Shown one piece after another: positions 47,891 to 59,300 of a stretch of DNA of 64,000 nt. The position numbers and the translations under genes were made by a program. The stretch comes from Plasmodium brasilianum (Eukaryota > Apicomplexa > Aconoidasida > Haemosporida > Plasmodiidae), in the NCBI RefSeq assembly GCF_023973825.1, contig NC_090126.1, positions 1,156,001 through 1,220,000 of the forward strand, read 5' to 3'. Each line of letters opens with the position of its first letter. Position 1 is the first letter of the stretch. Below the pieces are notes generated by a model that worked only from the letters and a program-made list of their open reading frames with translations, was not told the DNA's origin and did no database searches.

Positions 47891-48409
47891 ATGTATATTC
47901 TCAAAAGGCTGTTCGGGTTTAATAACAGAGTGGCTTTTAATGAAAATAAACTTTTGTTAAAAAATTTAAACGAAAATGAAAATTTAAAAGTTCAAAATGT
48001 AAGAGCAGAAGATTATCCAATACCCGAAAAATATTTAGATGATCCTGAAAAAATTCCAAAATATTATGTATTTCAATCTAATATGGTAACAGATGAAGAT
48101 TTACAACCTGGCATGTTAAGGCAATTGGAAGTAGATAAAAGATTAACATTACCAACCAGAACACATATATCTTTTTTGGTTACAGCAACTGATGTTATAC
48201 ATTCGTGGTCAATACCAAGTCTAGGAATAAAAGCCGATGCAGTACCAGGGCGATTACATAAAATTACAACATTCATATTAAGAGAAGGAGTATATTATGG
48301 TCAGTGTTCAGAAATGTGTGGGACTCTACATGGTTTTATGCCTATTGTTATTGAAGCAGTGTCTCCTGAGGCATATGCCGCGCATGCCAAGAAATACTAC
48401 AAGGAGTAG
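47891..48409 (+). CDS. COX2B: Cytochrome c oxidase subunit 2, C-terminal half, nuclear-encoded (COX2B)
   Basis: This single exon encodes 172 residues: a short basic N-terminal leader (MYILKRLFGFNNRV) and then only the intermembrane-space CuA domain of subunit 2. All copper ligands are present: His104 (TDVIHSW), Cys139 and Cys143 (CSEMCG) with Glu141, His147 and Met150 (LHGFMP). The two membrane helices of normal COX2 are missing, so a partner COX2A encoded elsewhere must supply them. This split arrangement is known in apicomplexans and some green algae. The mature piece accepts electrons from cytochrome c in complex IV. Compared with one-piece COX2 it is about half length. The start is the first ATG after an A-rich leader. 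Confidence 0.95.
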   Translation: MYILKRLFGFNNRVAFNENKLLLKNLNENENLKVQNVRAEDYPIPEKYLDDPEKIPKYYVFQSNMVTDEDLQPGMLRQLEVDKRLTLPTRTHISFLVTATDVIHSWSIPSLGIKADAVPGRLHKITTFILREGVYYGQCSEMCGTLHGFMPIVIEAVSPEAYAAHAKKYYKE

Positions 48410-48429
48410 TTGCCAGGGTGTGAGTATAC

Positions 48430-48735
48430 ACAATGAGTTACTATAATGTGTATATTTATGATTACACATATGTGTATATATTTATGATTACACATATGTG
48501 TATATATTTATGATTACACATATGTGTATATATTTATGCTTATACGTATGTGTATATATTTATGCTTACACGTATGTGTATATATTTATGCTTACACATA
48601 TGTGTATATATTTATGCTTACACGTATGTGTATATATTTATGCTTACACATATGTGTATATATTTATGCTTACACATATGTGTATATATTTATGCTTACA
48701 CATATGTGTATATATGTGCTTATATATGTGTGTAT
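48430..48735. repeat. 26-bp minisatellite just after COX2B
   Basis: About eleven copies of a 26-bp unit (TATATATTTATG followed by MTTACACATATGTG) begin 20-30 bases after the COX2B stop, so the array is probably in the 3' UTR. Variants are ATTACAC at the left and CTTACAC or CTTACAC-GT to the right. Confidence 0.9.
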
Positions 48736-49187
48736 ACATATGTGTACATGTATATGTATGCACACGCACTTGGGCTTTTGGGTCTACACATGTGTTAGCT
48801 ATTCATTTTGTGTTTTTTCCTAAATATCTGTTATTCGAAGCTTTTATTTGCAGTTTTGCACCTCCACTTTTAAAGAAGTTTTATTTTGCAATTCACACCC
48901 TTGCATTATTTCCATGTTGTAGTGTTACATTGTCCATGCATATATGAATAACCAATCGTATGTATTTGTGTCTTAAGGTAGACATATCTCTTTATGCATA
49001 ATAGTTTTACAATAATATGGTATATTGCAAAAAATAAAACAAAAGCGTATATTTGCTAACACATGCGAGTATATTTCCTATAGCACATTACATTTAGCAT
49101 ATATAGAAAAAGATTTGCTTATTTTTTGAAGTGTTCAATAAAATCCAAAAGTTTTTTTTAATATTAAAGTTTAGGGGGGTAGGAGTG

Positions 49188-49221
<34 letters not shown>

Positions 49222-49555
49222 GCCGCTCGCAAGAATTAAATAAATTTACCAGGTTTGGTGTGTATTAAAAAAAATTGTATGGTGTGCATGTACCCATGTG
49301 CAGACGTGTTTTCATTTTCCTGAGTGAAGTGCTCCTTAAATTTACATCCTTCGAGGTGCGTGCATTTTTTGTTTAAAAAAAAAAAAAAAAGGTATATATA
49401 AGTACGTATTTTGCTTGTGCATTCGCTCTTTTAATCTATTTTATGAAACAAACAAGGATGAATAAACGTACAGGAAATAACGAGGTTTGAAGTGATGTTC
49501 AGGAAGAAGTAGTTAATAGATTGTATGTACAGAGAAGGTATATAAAGAGGGGAAC
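48736..49555. other. Convergent intergenic region
   Basis: This lies between COX2B (+) and the second alveolin (-). It contains a 25-base poly(A) at 49190-49215 and no supported coding segment. Confidence 0.6.
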
Positions 49556-50434
49556 TCATAAATTCGCTGCAGCAATCATATTATTCCTATTTTTTTCGTC
49601 ATTTGAAATATTTTGAATTGAACTTTTCGAGCTAAAAATAATAGACTGTTCATCAGTTAGATTTACATTAGTAGTCTGTTCGCCGCTTATATTATCACCT
49701 TGTTCGTCGCTCTTATTATCATCCTGTGCGTCGCTTACATATACATTTTTATTCTCTGTAGATGAACCCTTTAAGCCTTGCATATGTGCCGTGGAAGGGT
49801 TACTACAGACAGTTGGGTACTTTGTTAGGTTTGTATTGTTAGAAACTCCAGTAGTGAAATGCTGTTTTTGTTCATTCTGATGTATGGGTATATATTGTAT
49901 AGGTATAGGTACTTCTATATAACATGGTACATATATAGGTACAGGTACTTCTACGTATTTAGGTTTTATTTTTGGAGCTACTAATTTCTGTGTAACTGTT
50001 AGTTCAACTCCTTTAGGAATATTTTTGGTAATTTGTTGATGATAAATTTCTTGTCTTGGTTGAATAATTGGAATATCAATATATGTAGGTACCTTTACTT
50101 CATTATATACAATTTCATCTTTATTTTCAATCACTTCAACAATTTCTTCAATTTCTATTTCTTTAGTTACTACTTTTTTTTCTTTTTTATTTATATCTTT
50201 TTTTCTTTCTTTAAATATTACTCTTGGAATTTTTGTAATTTTTTCTATATATTTTGTTTTTATAGGTCCTGGACTAATTTCTTCCTTTACATGTCTATAT
50301 ATATTTTTTGGAATAAATAAATTATCAGCATTTATATTATCATTGGTTTTGTTTGCTACACCACTGCTGCTGTTAAATATATCATCTTCATCTGGAGCAA
50401 ATAGTGGAATTGTTTTATACGTCCCCTCGCACAT
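49556..50434 (-). CDS. Alveolin, second paralogue in the window
   Basis: This single exon encodes 292 residues. The alveolin core is at about 35-200, with short Val/Pro/Ile/Glu/Lys repeats: [83 protein letters not shown]. The tail contains [18 protein letters not shown] acidic repeats. It should join the subpellicular network beneath the inner membrane complex. The start ([14 protein letters not shown]) has Cys2 but no Gly2, so unlike the neighbour it is not an N-myristoylation candidate. It shares family but only loose sequence with the alveolin at 40999-42234, so a recent tandem duplication is unlikely. The upstream simple-sequence block makes a longer 5' exon possible but unseen. Confidence 0.82.
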   Translation of the reverse strand: MCEGTYKTIPLFAPDEDDIFNSSSGVANKTNDNINADNLFIPKNIYRHVKEEISPGPIKTKYIEKITKIPRVIFKERKKDINKKEKKVVTKEIEIEEIVEVIENKDEIVYNEVKVPTYIDIPIIQPRQEIYHQQITKNIPKGVELTVTQKLVAPKIKPKYVEVPVPIYVPCYIEVPIPIQYIPIHQNEQKQHFTTGVSNNTNLTKYPTVCSNPSTAHMQGLKGSSTENKNVYVSDAQDDNKSDEQGDNISGEQTTNVNLTDEQSIIFSSKSSIQNISNDEKNRNNMIAAANL

Positions 50435-50499
50435 GTTTGCTTCTCAAAAATGTAATAGCTGGTATCGTTGCGCGTTTGGTATTGTCCCTTAAAATGTAC

Positions 50500-50539
50500 A
50501 CATATATACATATATATACATACATATATATACTTACAC

Positions 50540-50588
<49 letters not shown>

Positions 50589-50748
50589 CATACACATATA
50601 TACATACACATATATACATACACATATATACATACACATATATACATACACATATATACATACACATATATACATACACATATATACATACATATATATA
50701 CATACACATATATACAAACATATATATACAAACATATATATATAAACA

Positions 50749-50768
<20 letters not shown>
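50500..50768. repeat. CATATATATACATA / CACATATATACATA array
   Basis: About eighteen 12-16 bp units run into pure (TA)n. Open frames of Ile-Tyr-His-Thr or Tyr-Val-Cys-Met type on both strands are artefacts. It begins just 5' of the second alveolin. Confidence 0.9.
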
Positions 50769-50782
<14 letters not shown>

Positions 50783-51468
50783 GAGAGACATATGCGCTAC
50801 TTAGAATATGTGTTTTATTATTCCCCTCAACCCAAGCTTTATGTAAAATGTCAATACTAGTTATATTACGTTTGCATAAAGCGAGCATGGAATATAAGCT
50901 ATTATCCTATGTTACGCAGCAGGGTGAAGTTTGATCAGGGGTACTGGGATTGTGGAAGCGTGTGCCTCTGTGTCTACGCATGTATACATACGCAAGAAAG
51001 GTACGCATAGATGAATATATATATATATGTATATGTATATGTATATATATATGTATATGTATATGTATATGTATATATATATGTATATGTATATGTATAT
51101 ATATATATGTACATGTATGCATATATTATATGTCTATATGTATCCAAGCTCATGAACGTATGTCATGTGTGCATCTCAATTATTTCTCCCATATGAGGTT
51201 TGCTCGCACACATCAATTTTTTTAGGCTAATAAAAACTTCACTAAAAAAAAAAAAAAAAAAAAAAAATTCACCTTCGTGATATCAGCTTTTAGTTTCCAT
51301 AAACTTTAATGGAACTTCGTCCTTCAATGTTAGCTTACGTTTATCATTTATTCGTAATGTTACTACTAACTTTTTTAAAGATATGAATAACATCAATCAG
51401 GAGGGAAAAAAATAAGCAGTTCATCCTAATACTCATGTACTTATGTATACACGTAAGAACATACGCTC

Positions 51469-51525
51469 TTACACCCTTACGCCCTTACGCCCTTACGCCC
51501 TTACGCCCTTACGCCCTTACGCGTA
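51469..51525. repeat. 9-bp array CTTACGCCC
   Basis: Six copies occur, G+C-rich against the local background. Confidence 0.9.
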
Positions 51526-51697
51526 TATACGATGTGCTATTTTTAGGAAAAACAAAACTCGGGCAGAGTGTGTGATACCTGTAGGTGGGCCCTTTTATTT
51601 TATGCATTGTTTTGTTTTTTTACTATTTTATACCATTTCGCCGTTTTTGTCCTTCCTTTTGGCGCTATTGAATTAGAAGGGATATCTCATTTAATAT

Positions 51698-51743
<46 letters not shown>

Positions 51744-52504
51744 TTTTTTTTTTTAACACGCAGTGGGAAAATTTAAACATACTAGGAGAATATCTCCATT
51801 TGCTCCCATAGTATTCAATGACATTTGAAAGATATAACCATTTGACTTTGCAAAAAATAAGAAAAAAATAGTAAATATGTAAGTTCACGTTTTTAAATTA
51901 ACATGCGTTCAATCGCGAAAACAAGAACACTTACTGCTTTAACTTTTTATGCGAAATTAGGGATACCAACGGAAGAAGACTTATAGACATTGGTATTAGT
52001 CATTTTTAACGTATAACATTTCATTTTTAATCATTCACTGTTCATTGTGCATTGCTCACAGCTGAAAACTCACAACTCTCTGCTCACTGTTACTAATTAT
52101 AATATATTTTCGTTTCACACTAATTAACGTTTTAAAAAGATGAAAAAAGCGTCTTCTTAACAAATACCAGTTAAAAATAAAAAGGGAACTTAATAAATTC
52201 ATAATTCAGGTAAGTAATAAAAATATATGCACAACTGATATTAAAACAAAGGGGGAGGGGAAGTGGACATAGAGTACTCGTTAATTCATAGTTAATATGC
52301 TCCTTTGAATTATTCAAATGTATGTGTTTGCATACACCAAAATATATACCCGTACGTATTGGTGAATGCATAAACGTATGCACACATATACGTATGTACA
52401 CCTATGTATGAACGAACATATTAAAAAGGTAAACAGATGAATGTCCTTTTGTTTCTTTTTTCACTAAACGCGTTTTGCACCAAAATGCGTGTGCAAATTT
52501 AAAC

Positions 52505-52625
52505 GTAAATACAAATAAACATTTTAAACGTAAATACATGTCAACATTTTAAAGGTAAATACATGTCAACATTTTAAAGGTAAATACATGTCAACATTTT
52601 AAAGGTAAATACAAATTAACATCTT
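52505..52625. repeat. 25-bp array (AACATTTTAAAGG + TAAATACATGTC)
   Basis: Four to five copies occur with ACG/AGG and CAAAT/CATGT variants, about 110 bases 3' of the GDH stop. Confidence 0.85.
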
Positions 52626-52737
52626 AAATGAAAATACGAATTATCTTTTTAAATGCATATTTCCAGTGCTCACTTTCACATACGTACATGTAGTTTTTCA
52701 CACTTGTATTATCGCTGTAAGAAAAAAAAAAAAATGC

Positions 52738-54414
52738 TCATAAACCTCCTTGCTCCATGAACGAGTCAGCTACTTTTAAAAATCCCGAAATGTTCGCCCC
52801 AGCTACTAAATCTGACTCGTTCAGGTAAATTCTTGAGGCATTATCACATTGGTCATAAATATTTTTCATAATAATCTGTAATTTTTTATCCGTTTCTTCA
52901 GCTGTCCACTGGAGTCTCATAGAATTTTGACTCATTTCTAATCCACTTACTGCTACTCCACCTGCATTTGCAGCTTTGGATGGACAGATGATAATTTTAT
53001 TTTGTTTTAATTTCTGTATTGCCTTAATGTGTGTTGGCATATTTGCACCTTCAACAATCATTTTGCATTTATTTTTTATTAACAAGTCAGCATCATTTTC
53101 ATTAATTTCATTTTGTGTTGCGCACGGAAAAACAACATCACATGGTACATTCCATGGTTTTTCTTTTTCAAAATATTTAGCACTTTTTGAATATTTTACA
53201 TATTCTTTCAATCTTTCTCTCTTATTATTTTTTAAATCCATTATATACATTAATTGTTCTTTTGTAAAACCATTGGGCTCCAAGATATATCCATCACTAT
53301 CACTCATAGTTAATACTGTGGCTCCTTTTTCGATAAGTTTTTCCACTAAATACTGAGCAACATTACCACTTCCACTAACAATACATATTTTATTTTTTAA
53401 ATTATCATTTAAATTTTTAAGAGCATTTTCCGCAAAATAAACAACACCATATCCAGTTGCTTCAGATCTGATATGACTTCCCCCCCATTTTATATTCTTG
53501 CCTGTTAATACGCCTTCAAATGCATTTTTTAATTTTTTATATTGTCCAAACATAAATCCAATTTCTCTACCACCTACACCAATATCACCTGCTGGAACAT
53601 CTGTGTTAGGTCCAATATGTCTAAATAAATTTATCATAAAGGATTGACAAAAATTCAAAATTTCATTTTCGGATTTATCTTTAGGGTCGAAATCAGATCC
53701 ACCTTTTCCTCCACCCATAGGTAACGTTGTTAAGCTATTTTTAAAAATTTGTTCAAAGCCTAAAAACTTTATAATACTTATATTAACTGTTGGATGAAAT
53801 CTTAACCCTCCTTTATATGGACCCAGCACTGAACTATACTGAACTCTGAATCCTCTATTCACTTTATGTTCTCCTTTATCATTAACCCAAGGTACACGAA
53901 ATTGAATTATCCTTTCCGGCTCTGCTATATTTTCTAGTACCCCTAAATATACATTATCCTTCTTAAACACTGGCTTTAAGCTTACTAATACTTCTTCAAA
54001 TGCTTGTAAAAATTCAGGCTCATTCTTATTCTTGTTTATTACTCTACTGTGTAACTCTTCTATTTTACTGTCTAACGATTTTGTAGAATTGTACCCGTAG
54101 TTGTGCCACCCATTTAATTTACTCTTTCCTGTTGAAGCATATTTTTGTGCAATGATATGAAGTAGTTTTACGCGTAGCGAAGAGAAAACATGAGAAGGTG
54201 TATTCATAGCTGCACACATGTTCGTGTATGTATATGTAAACAGGTATGAATAAATGCTTTGTATGCACATAAGTGTATTATATGGAAGAAGGTGCACTTT
54301 TTCCATAATGCGTTTCACTCCGATTACATATTTTGTTCTATTCCCATAAATATCATAAGAAATGCATGTTGACGGGAAATAAAAGACAATACGAAAATTT
54401 TTTTTTTTTATCAA
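52738..54414 (-). CDS. GDH2: NADP-type glutamate dehydrogenase (GDH2 type)
   Basis: The single-exon open frame encodes 558 residues. The hexameric GDH core starts near residue 110. Dimer/substrate domain: RGFRVQYSSVLGPYKGGLRFHP, then TLPMGGGKGGSDFDPK (substrate Lys in GGGKGG, 234-239) and NTDVPAGDIGVGGREIG. Coenzyme domain: CIVSGSGNVAQYLVEKL and later PSKAANAGGVAVSGLEMSQNS. It interconverts 2-oxoglutarate plus ammonium and glutamate with NADP(H). The core is about 445 residues, leaving an N-terminal extension of about 110 that is hydrophobic and then basic. The P. falciparum orthologue in this position has been reported in the apicoplast, so a leader is expected. Starts at Met37 (54306) or Met70 (54207) are alternatives to 54414. 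Confidence 0.93.
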   Translation of the reverse strand: MIKKKNFRIVFYFPSTCISYDIYGNRTKYVIGVKRIMEKVHLLPYNTLMCIQSIYSYLFTYTYTNMCAAMNTPSHVFSSLRVKLLHIIAQKYASTGKSKLNGWHNYGYNSTKSLDSKIEELHSRVINKNKNEPEFLQAFEEVLVSLKPVFKKDNVYLGVLENIAEPERIIQFRVPWVNDKGEHKVNRGFRVQYSSVLGPYKGGLRFHPTVNISIIKFLGFEQIFKNSLTTLPMGGGKGGSDFDPKDKSENEILNFCQSFMINLFRHIGPNTDVPAGDIGVGGREIGFMFGQYKKLKNAFEGVLTGKNIKWGGSHIRSEATGYGVVYFAENALKNLNDNLKNKICIVSGSGNVAQYLVEKLIEKGATVLTMSDSDGYILEPNGFTKEQLMYIMDLKNNKRERLKEYVKYSKSAKYFEKEKPWNVPCDVVFPCATQNEINENDADLLIKNKCKMIVEGANMPTHIKAIQKLKQNKIIICPSKAANAGGVAVSGLEMSQNSMRLQWTAEETDKKLQIIMKNIYDQCDNASRIYLNESDLVAGANISGFLKVADSFMEQGGL

Positions 54415-55804
54415 ATTAATATGTGTACTATTGAGAAGTACCTCTACTTGTTGAATACAATCCTACAGTAGGTTCCTTAGTGATAAAACCTATTATGAAG
54501 AGAAGGGAACAGCCACAGTAAAAAAAAAAAAAAAAAAAAAGATACAAATGGGAATAGATATATATAAAGGAAAACAAATAAACATAAAAATAAAAATTTT
54601 GCCAGTATTATAACAATATACACCAATTTTATATTCTCTTGTAGCTGAAAAATATTCCTCACTAAGGAACACTAACTCACATGTAAAACAAAAAATTTGG
54701 CGTAAATGTACCCTCCTGCGTAGTTATCGAATTTATAAGAACAGTAAGGAGTACATTTGTAAAAATACACTTATTGTGTAGAAGGCATTTTTTTTTAGAA
54801 GCAGGAGTAGGTAATGACAGGTACATGTATATGTGCATGAGTATGAATTCTCGTGTGCACGTATCTTTTACGAGGGCCTTCGCACGGATGCTTGTTGCAA
54901 GTAGGTGTTTCTCACATATACAATATATGCACGCGTACATGCATACATATACATATACGTATGTATATGCGTCAAAGTATACATACATGCACATGTTGAC
55001 GTTTACGTGTTTATCTGTTCACGCGCCAGTATCATTGCTGTGTGCACAAAGCCACTATTTCGTTCTTATTTTTTAGAGCCCACATTTCTGTATTTAGTCA
55101 AACCTGGTACAGCATGCTTGAGGTAACTGTTTTTTGAAAATCCGCTTGTGCAGGAATTTAAAACTATAAAACAAACAATGTACAAGTAAGAAACCATAAT
55201 TTCTTTTCCTTCGCGCGTTTTGCTCACACGTTTGCCTACTCTTTTAGCTTCTCCTTATCAGTCCTTAATGCATACATACATACGTATATATATATATATA
55301 TATATGTATACATGCAATTATATGCAGGAATCTTCTCCCTTTTAATGGCCAAATTTAAAATTTTATACACAGCGTTTAATATAGGGTGATAGTGAAAGTG
55401 CAACTATTTTAATAACGGCTTTTATCAAAAGAGGCATGTGTCCCAACATAATTTTTTTTTTTTTATTTTGGTATATATATTTATTTTTCTATTTTATTAT
55501 TTTATTTTATTTTATTTTATTTTTTATTTTTATTTTTTTATTTTTTTAATTTGTCGAATTGTCAGTATGCCCCTAATGCCCCAAATACCCCTAAGAGTGT
55601 GTGTACTGGGTTATAAATTGTTTATATTTAACCTGTTGTGAGATATAAAAAAGTAAAGAAAAAAATTATGCACACATAAGTTTGCTCTTTTGAATACATA
55701 CAACATTATACGCATATGTTTGGGTACTTACACACTAGTGGAAAAATGTAGAGAGCAGTGAAAACAGTGCACTATATTTGAGAACATTGATCACTTATTT
55801 TTAT

Positions 55805-55841
<37 letters not shown>

Positions 55842-56394
55842 CCATAAGGTTAACATATCGCACCATCAATTGTAACTCCTCTTTATATATTATAGAAAAA
55901 ACGGAAAAATATAATAGGTATTAAACTTTAAATTTTGGTTCATTTTGTTTAGCTTCTTTCTTTCTTTTTTTTTTTTTTTTTTTTTTTTTTGTAAAAAGTA
56001 ATACATTGTTCGATGACTAAATGCTCAGTGTACCCTAATGGGCAGCAGTACATCGTTCGGCTCGGTAAATAATAAAATTGCCTTCATAAGTTTATATATT
56101 CGTGTGGTAATGCATGCATGTATGTATATAGCCATATATATTTATAAACATATATGTACATTCGTATATACACGAATTGCCCATACAAGGGTGCGTTTTA
56201 TGGCCGTAAACTGAACAAAACTTTTTGGAACGAATGAAAGGCCTTCCCCCCATCTAGCTCCCACTTTTGTGGAAGCAAACTACATGACCCGTACTTGAGG
56301 TTTTGAGAAATAGTAAACGCAGGGAAGTAGTAGAAGGACGTCGAAAAGATAATGATAGAAATTGATACAGAGCTTTGTAAGAATTATTTTATTT
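54415..56394. other. Intergenic between GDH and the AP endonuclease
   Basis: This holds poly(A) 54520-54541, ACATACATATACATATACGT simple sequence near 54935-54965, (TA)n 55285-55305, TTTTATTTTA runs (55490-55550) and poly(T) 55812-55838 and 55968-55990. No supported gene was found. Confidence 0.6.
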
Positions 56395-59300
56395 TTATTT
56401 TTTTTTCTCTTCTTTTTTTTTGATTAGAGTAAAAAACTGAGTAATTTTCTTCGTTTTCTTGTGTGGTTGTGTTTTTATAATATTGTGGCATGGTTTATTA
56501 TGCGCATGAATATGAGTAAGGAACGTATATGAACATAAAGAAAACAAGGAAGAATTAATTAAATATAGTGGTAGACAAGCCATATATTGATATGTCGACA
56601 GACAGAATGCTCTTAAAGAGATAGTGTTATCGGAACAGCATATGCCGAAATTTTTTTTTTTCTTTTTCCCTTCATTCATTACTTCTTTTGGGTTAATAAA
56701 TGTACAGTTAACAGCAATGTGATCACTTAGTTTTGGAGTTGTATAAATTAAACCGATGAAACTTAAAATTTTAAATTGAAAATCATACATGTCGTCCTCT
56801 TCACTATGTATTACATCTTCTCTAACCGTATAAGCTTTTTTTTTTTTCAGTTTATCGAAATAATTTGCGTAATTTCGGTTATTTGTGGGCGAGTTTATGC
56901 TTTCGTAGCTTAGTTTGTCATCATTGCCACCCCCGCTACTATCGTCCTCGTTTCTATCACCCCCAATTCTATCGCCCCCGCTTTTATCGCTTCTACTCCT
57001 ATACCCTTCTCTTATAAGCACCCCGCTTCTCTCTCCCTCTGGAAGCAGTAAACACTTCAAGTGTTCGTTCAAAACAACGGGAGATTCGTACAGGTGCCTA
57101 TAGCTCTTTATAAAATATTCGTACAAAATATAATCAATGAAAATGTAATCAATGCGAGAACCCTCATTGGTTACTCTGTACTGTTTATAGGTATCCCAAC
57201 AAGTAAATTTTCCGTTTATGTTTGGATAAAAGAATGAAAAGGTATCTATCATTTTATCTTCATAAATTAAATTTTTTAAAAAATTTGTACAGCATTGGGG
57301 AGAAGAGGAGCACCCTACAGCATTAGCTATACTTAACATATCATCATCTGAAAGGATAATACCTAATGATAGAAATATATCATTTAAGTGCTTTAGATAC
57401 AAACAGTTTTTACCTTTAACTAAGTATTTTCCTGTAGAACAATTTTTATACGTATACTTACATAAAATTTTTGTAGAACCTTTTATCTTACATTTTAACT
57501 TATCATTATAATAATAGGTAATGTTTTGCGCATTTTTTAATAGATATTCCTCTTCTATTTCGTTGTTTTCGTTTTTGATAATTCTGTTCATAACATGCTT
57601 ATTATCTGAAAAAAAAGATTCAAACTGGTTTTTCAATTCTTCGCTCTTTTCAGTTGTACTGTTAGGAGTGTATTCATCTGTCTTCATCCGCTTAAAGGGT
57701 TTTACATCATTGCAATTGGAGTGGCTATATGAGTGGTTATTTCCAATGTAAGGTGCATCTCGGTATGTTAAGTCGTCTACATGGTTTAAGCTACATTGCT
57801 CACATCTACAAATGCTGGGAGGATCAGCATTTTTGCAGTTAACCCCTTTGAATGTAGTACCCTTTTTGCAAATCTCTTCCTCCACTGCAGAACTACTTGA
57901 ACCCCCCTGTGCATCTGATGAATCATTACACGGTGAAATGCTACCCAAAGCACCACTACTTAAAGTATCACTATCCACACAGCTATTCAAATAAAAAAAG
58001 TATTCATGAGGATAGTCCACATACTTATCATCTACATACATTTCATCTAAGGAAAAGAAAAAGTAAATTTCTTCTTGCGAACTGAAGGCATTACTTCCAA
58101 TTTTTTTTATATCACCATTAAAATTTAGGAAAAAAGAATATGACTCACTATTCTGTGTTAACATTTTTTTTTTAATGATAAAATTCTTTTTATTTTTGAG
58201 TGTATCAAATATTATAGGCAATTGCTGACAAATTTTGTTTGACAAATTTTCTTTTAATTTAATTTTTTTTAAATTTTTCATCATGCTTTCTAGATTTATA
58301 ATATTATTAAGGTAGTATACATCTCTATTTCGGTAGGATATATTCAAATCACCTAGTAGAATTATAGGAAGACCTGTTGTAATTCTGAGTTGTATTATTT
58401 TTGCTCTAACTGCATGCATAAACATCATTTTGTAGCTTAACCTATCATAGTTACACCCTGAATATGGAGCATAAATGTTAACAATTATAAAATGCTTATG
58501 CATGGTTACTAGTATCCTTCCTTCATTGAAAAAATCTTGTACACTTTTGAGCGGACAGTTGATGCCAGTCTGCGTGCTGCTCCTACTTCTAGTCCCCTGA
58601 ACAGAGCTGCTTGAGGTGCCTTCATCGGTTTTTCGTTTTTTCATACTTTGTATATTCTGCATATCTTGCAAATTCTGCATATCTTGCATATTCTGCATAT
58701 CTTGCGTATTCTGCATATCTTGCAAATTCTGCATATCTTGCGTATTCTGCATATCTTGCATATTCTGCACACTCTGCATATCTTGCATACCTTCTTGTCC
58801 ATTCACTTCTTTCATTTCTCTTACTTTTTCCGTTTCTTCAGAATCTCCCCTTTCATTTGTGCTACCACTTAAACATTCAGGAATCCCGTGTTCATTTCCT
58901 GCTATGAAGAAGGACAAGGAAGAGCCATCCAGAGGGAACTCTCTCCTAATGAGCAAGTCATACCTTGAAATATCTTCATCGATAAAAAAAGAAAAATTTT
59001 CAAAAGCATTATTAGTAGAACAAATTATTTTATTTGCATTACATACATAGGTGGCAATACCCGAATAACCTTTATATGTTTTATGGCCCTCATTTTTTTT
59101 TTTACAATTATTCCAATATGATTCATATTTATCTGAATATGCCTCTAACAGATTAAACTCATTTTCAATAATCGAGTCATTCGTTTTGGTTTCTTGTATA
59201 CATAGTATGTCGATATTTAGCTTCTTCAAAAATTCAAATAAATTTCCATTTTTTTTTTTTATTAACTCACAACTCTTTTTCCACCCATTCACGTTCCAGC

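Larger units (their letters stand above)
50435..52737. other. Intergenic, 2.3 kb, (AT/AC)n-rich
   Basis: This is the 5' flank of the second alveolin and 3' flank of GDH. It contains a CATATATATACATA array (50500-50765), GTATATGTATAT (51020-51110), a 9-bp CTTACGCCC array (51469-51525), (AT)n at 51700-51740 and a 25-bp array (52505-52620). No gene was supported. Confidence 0.65.

Noticed and set aside
50356..50888. Open frames upstream of the second alveolin on both strands
   Set aside because: They consist of (CATATA)n simple sequence only.
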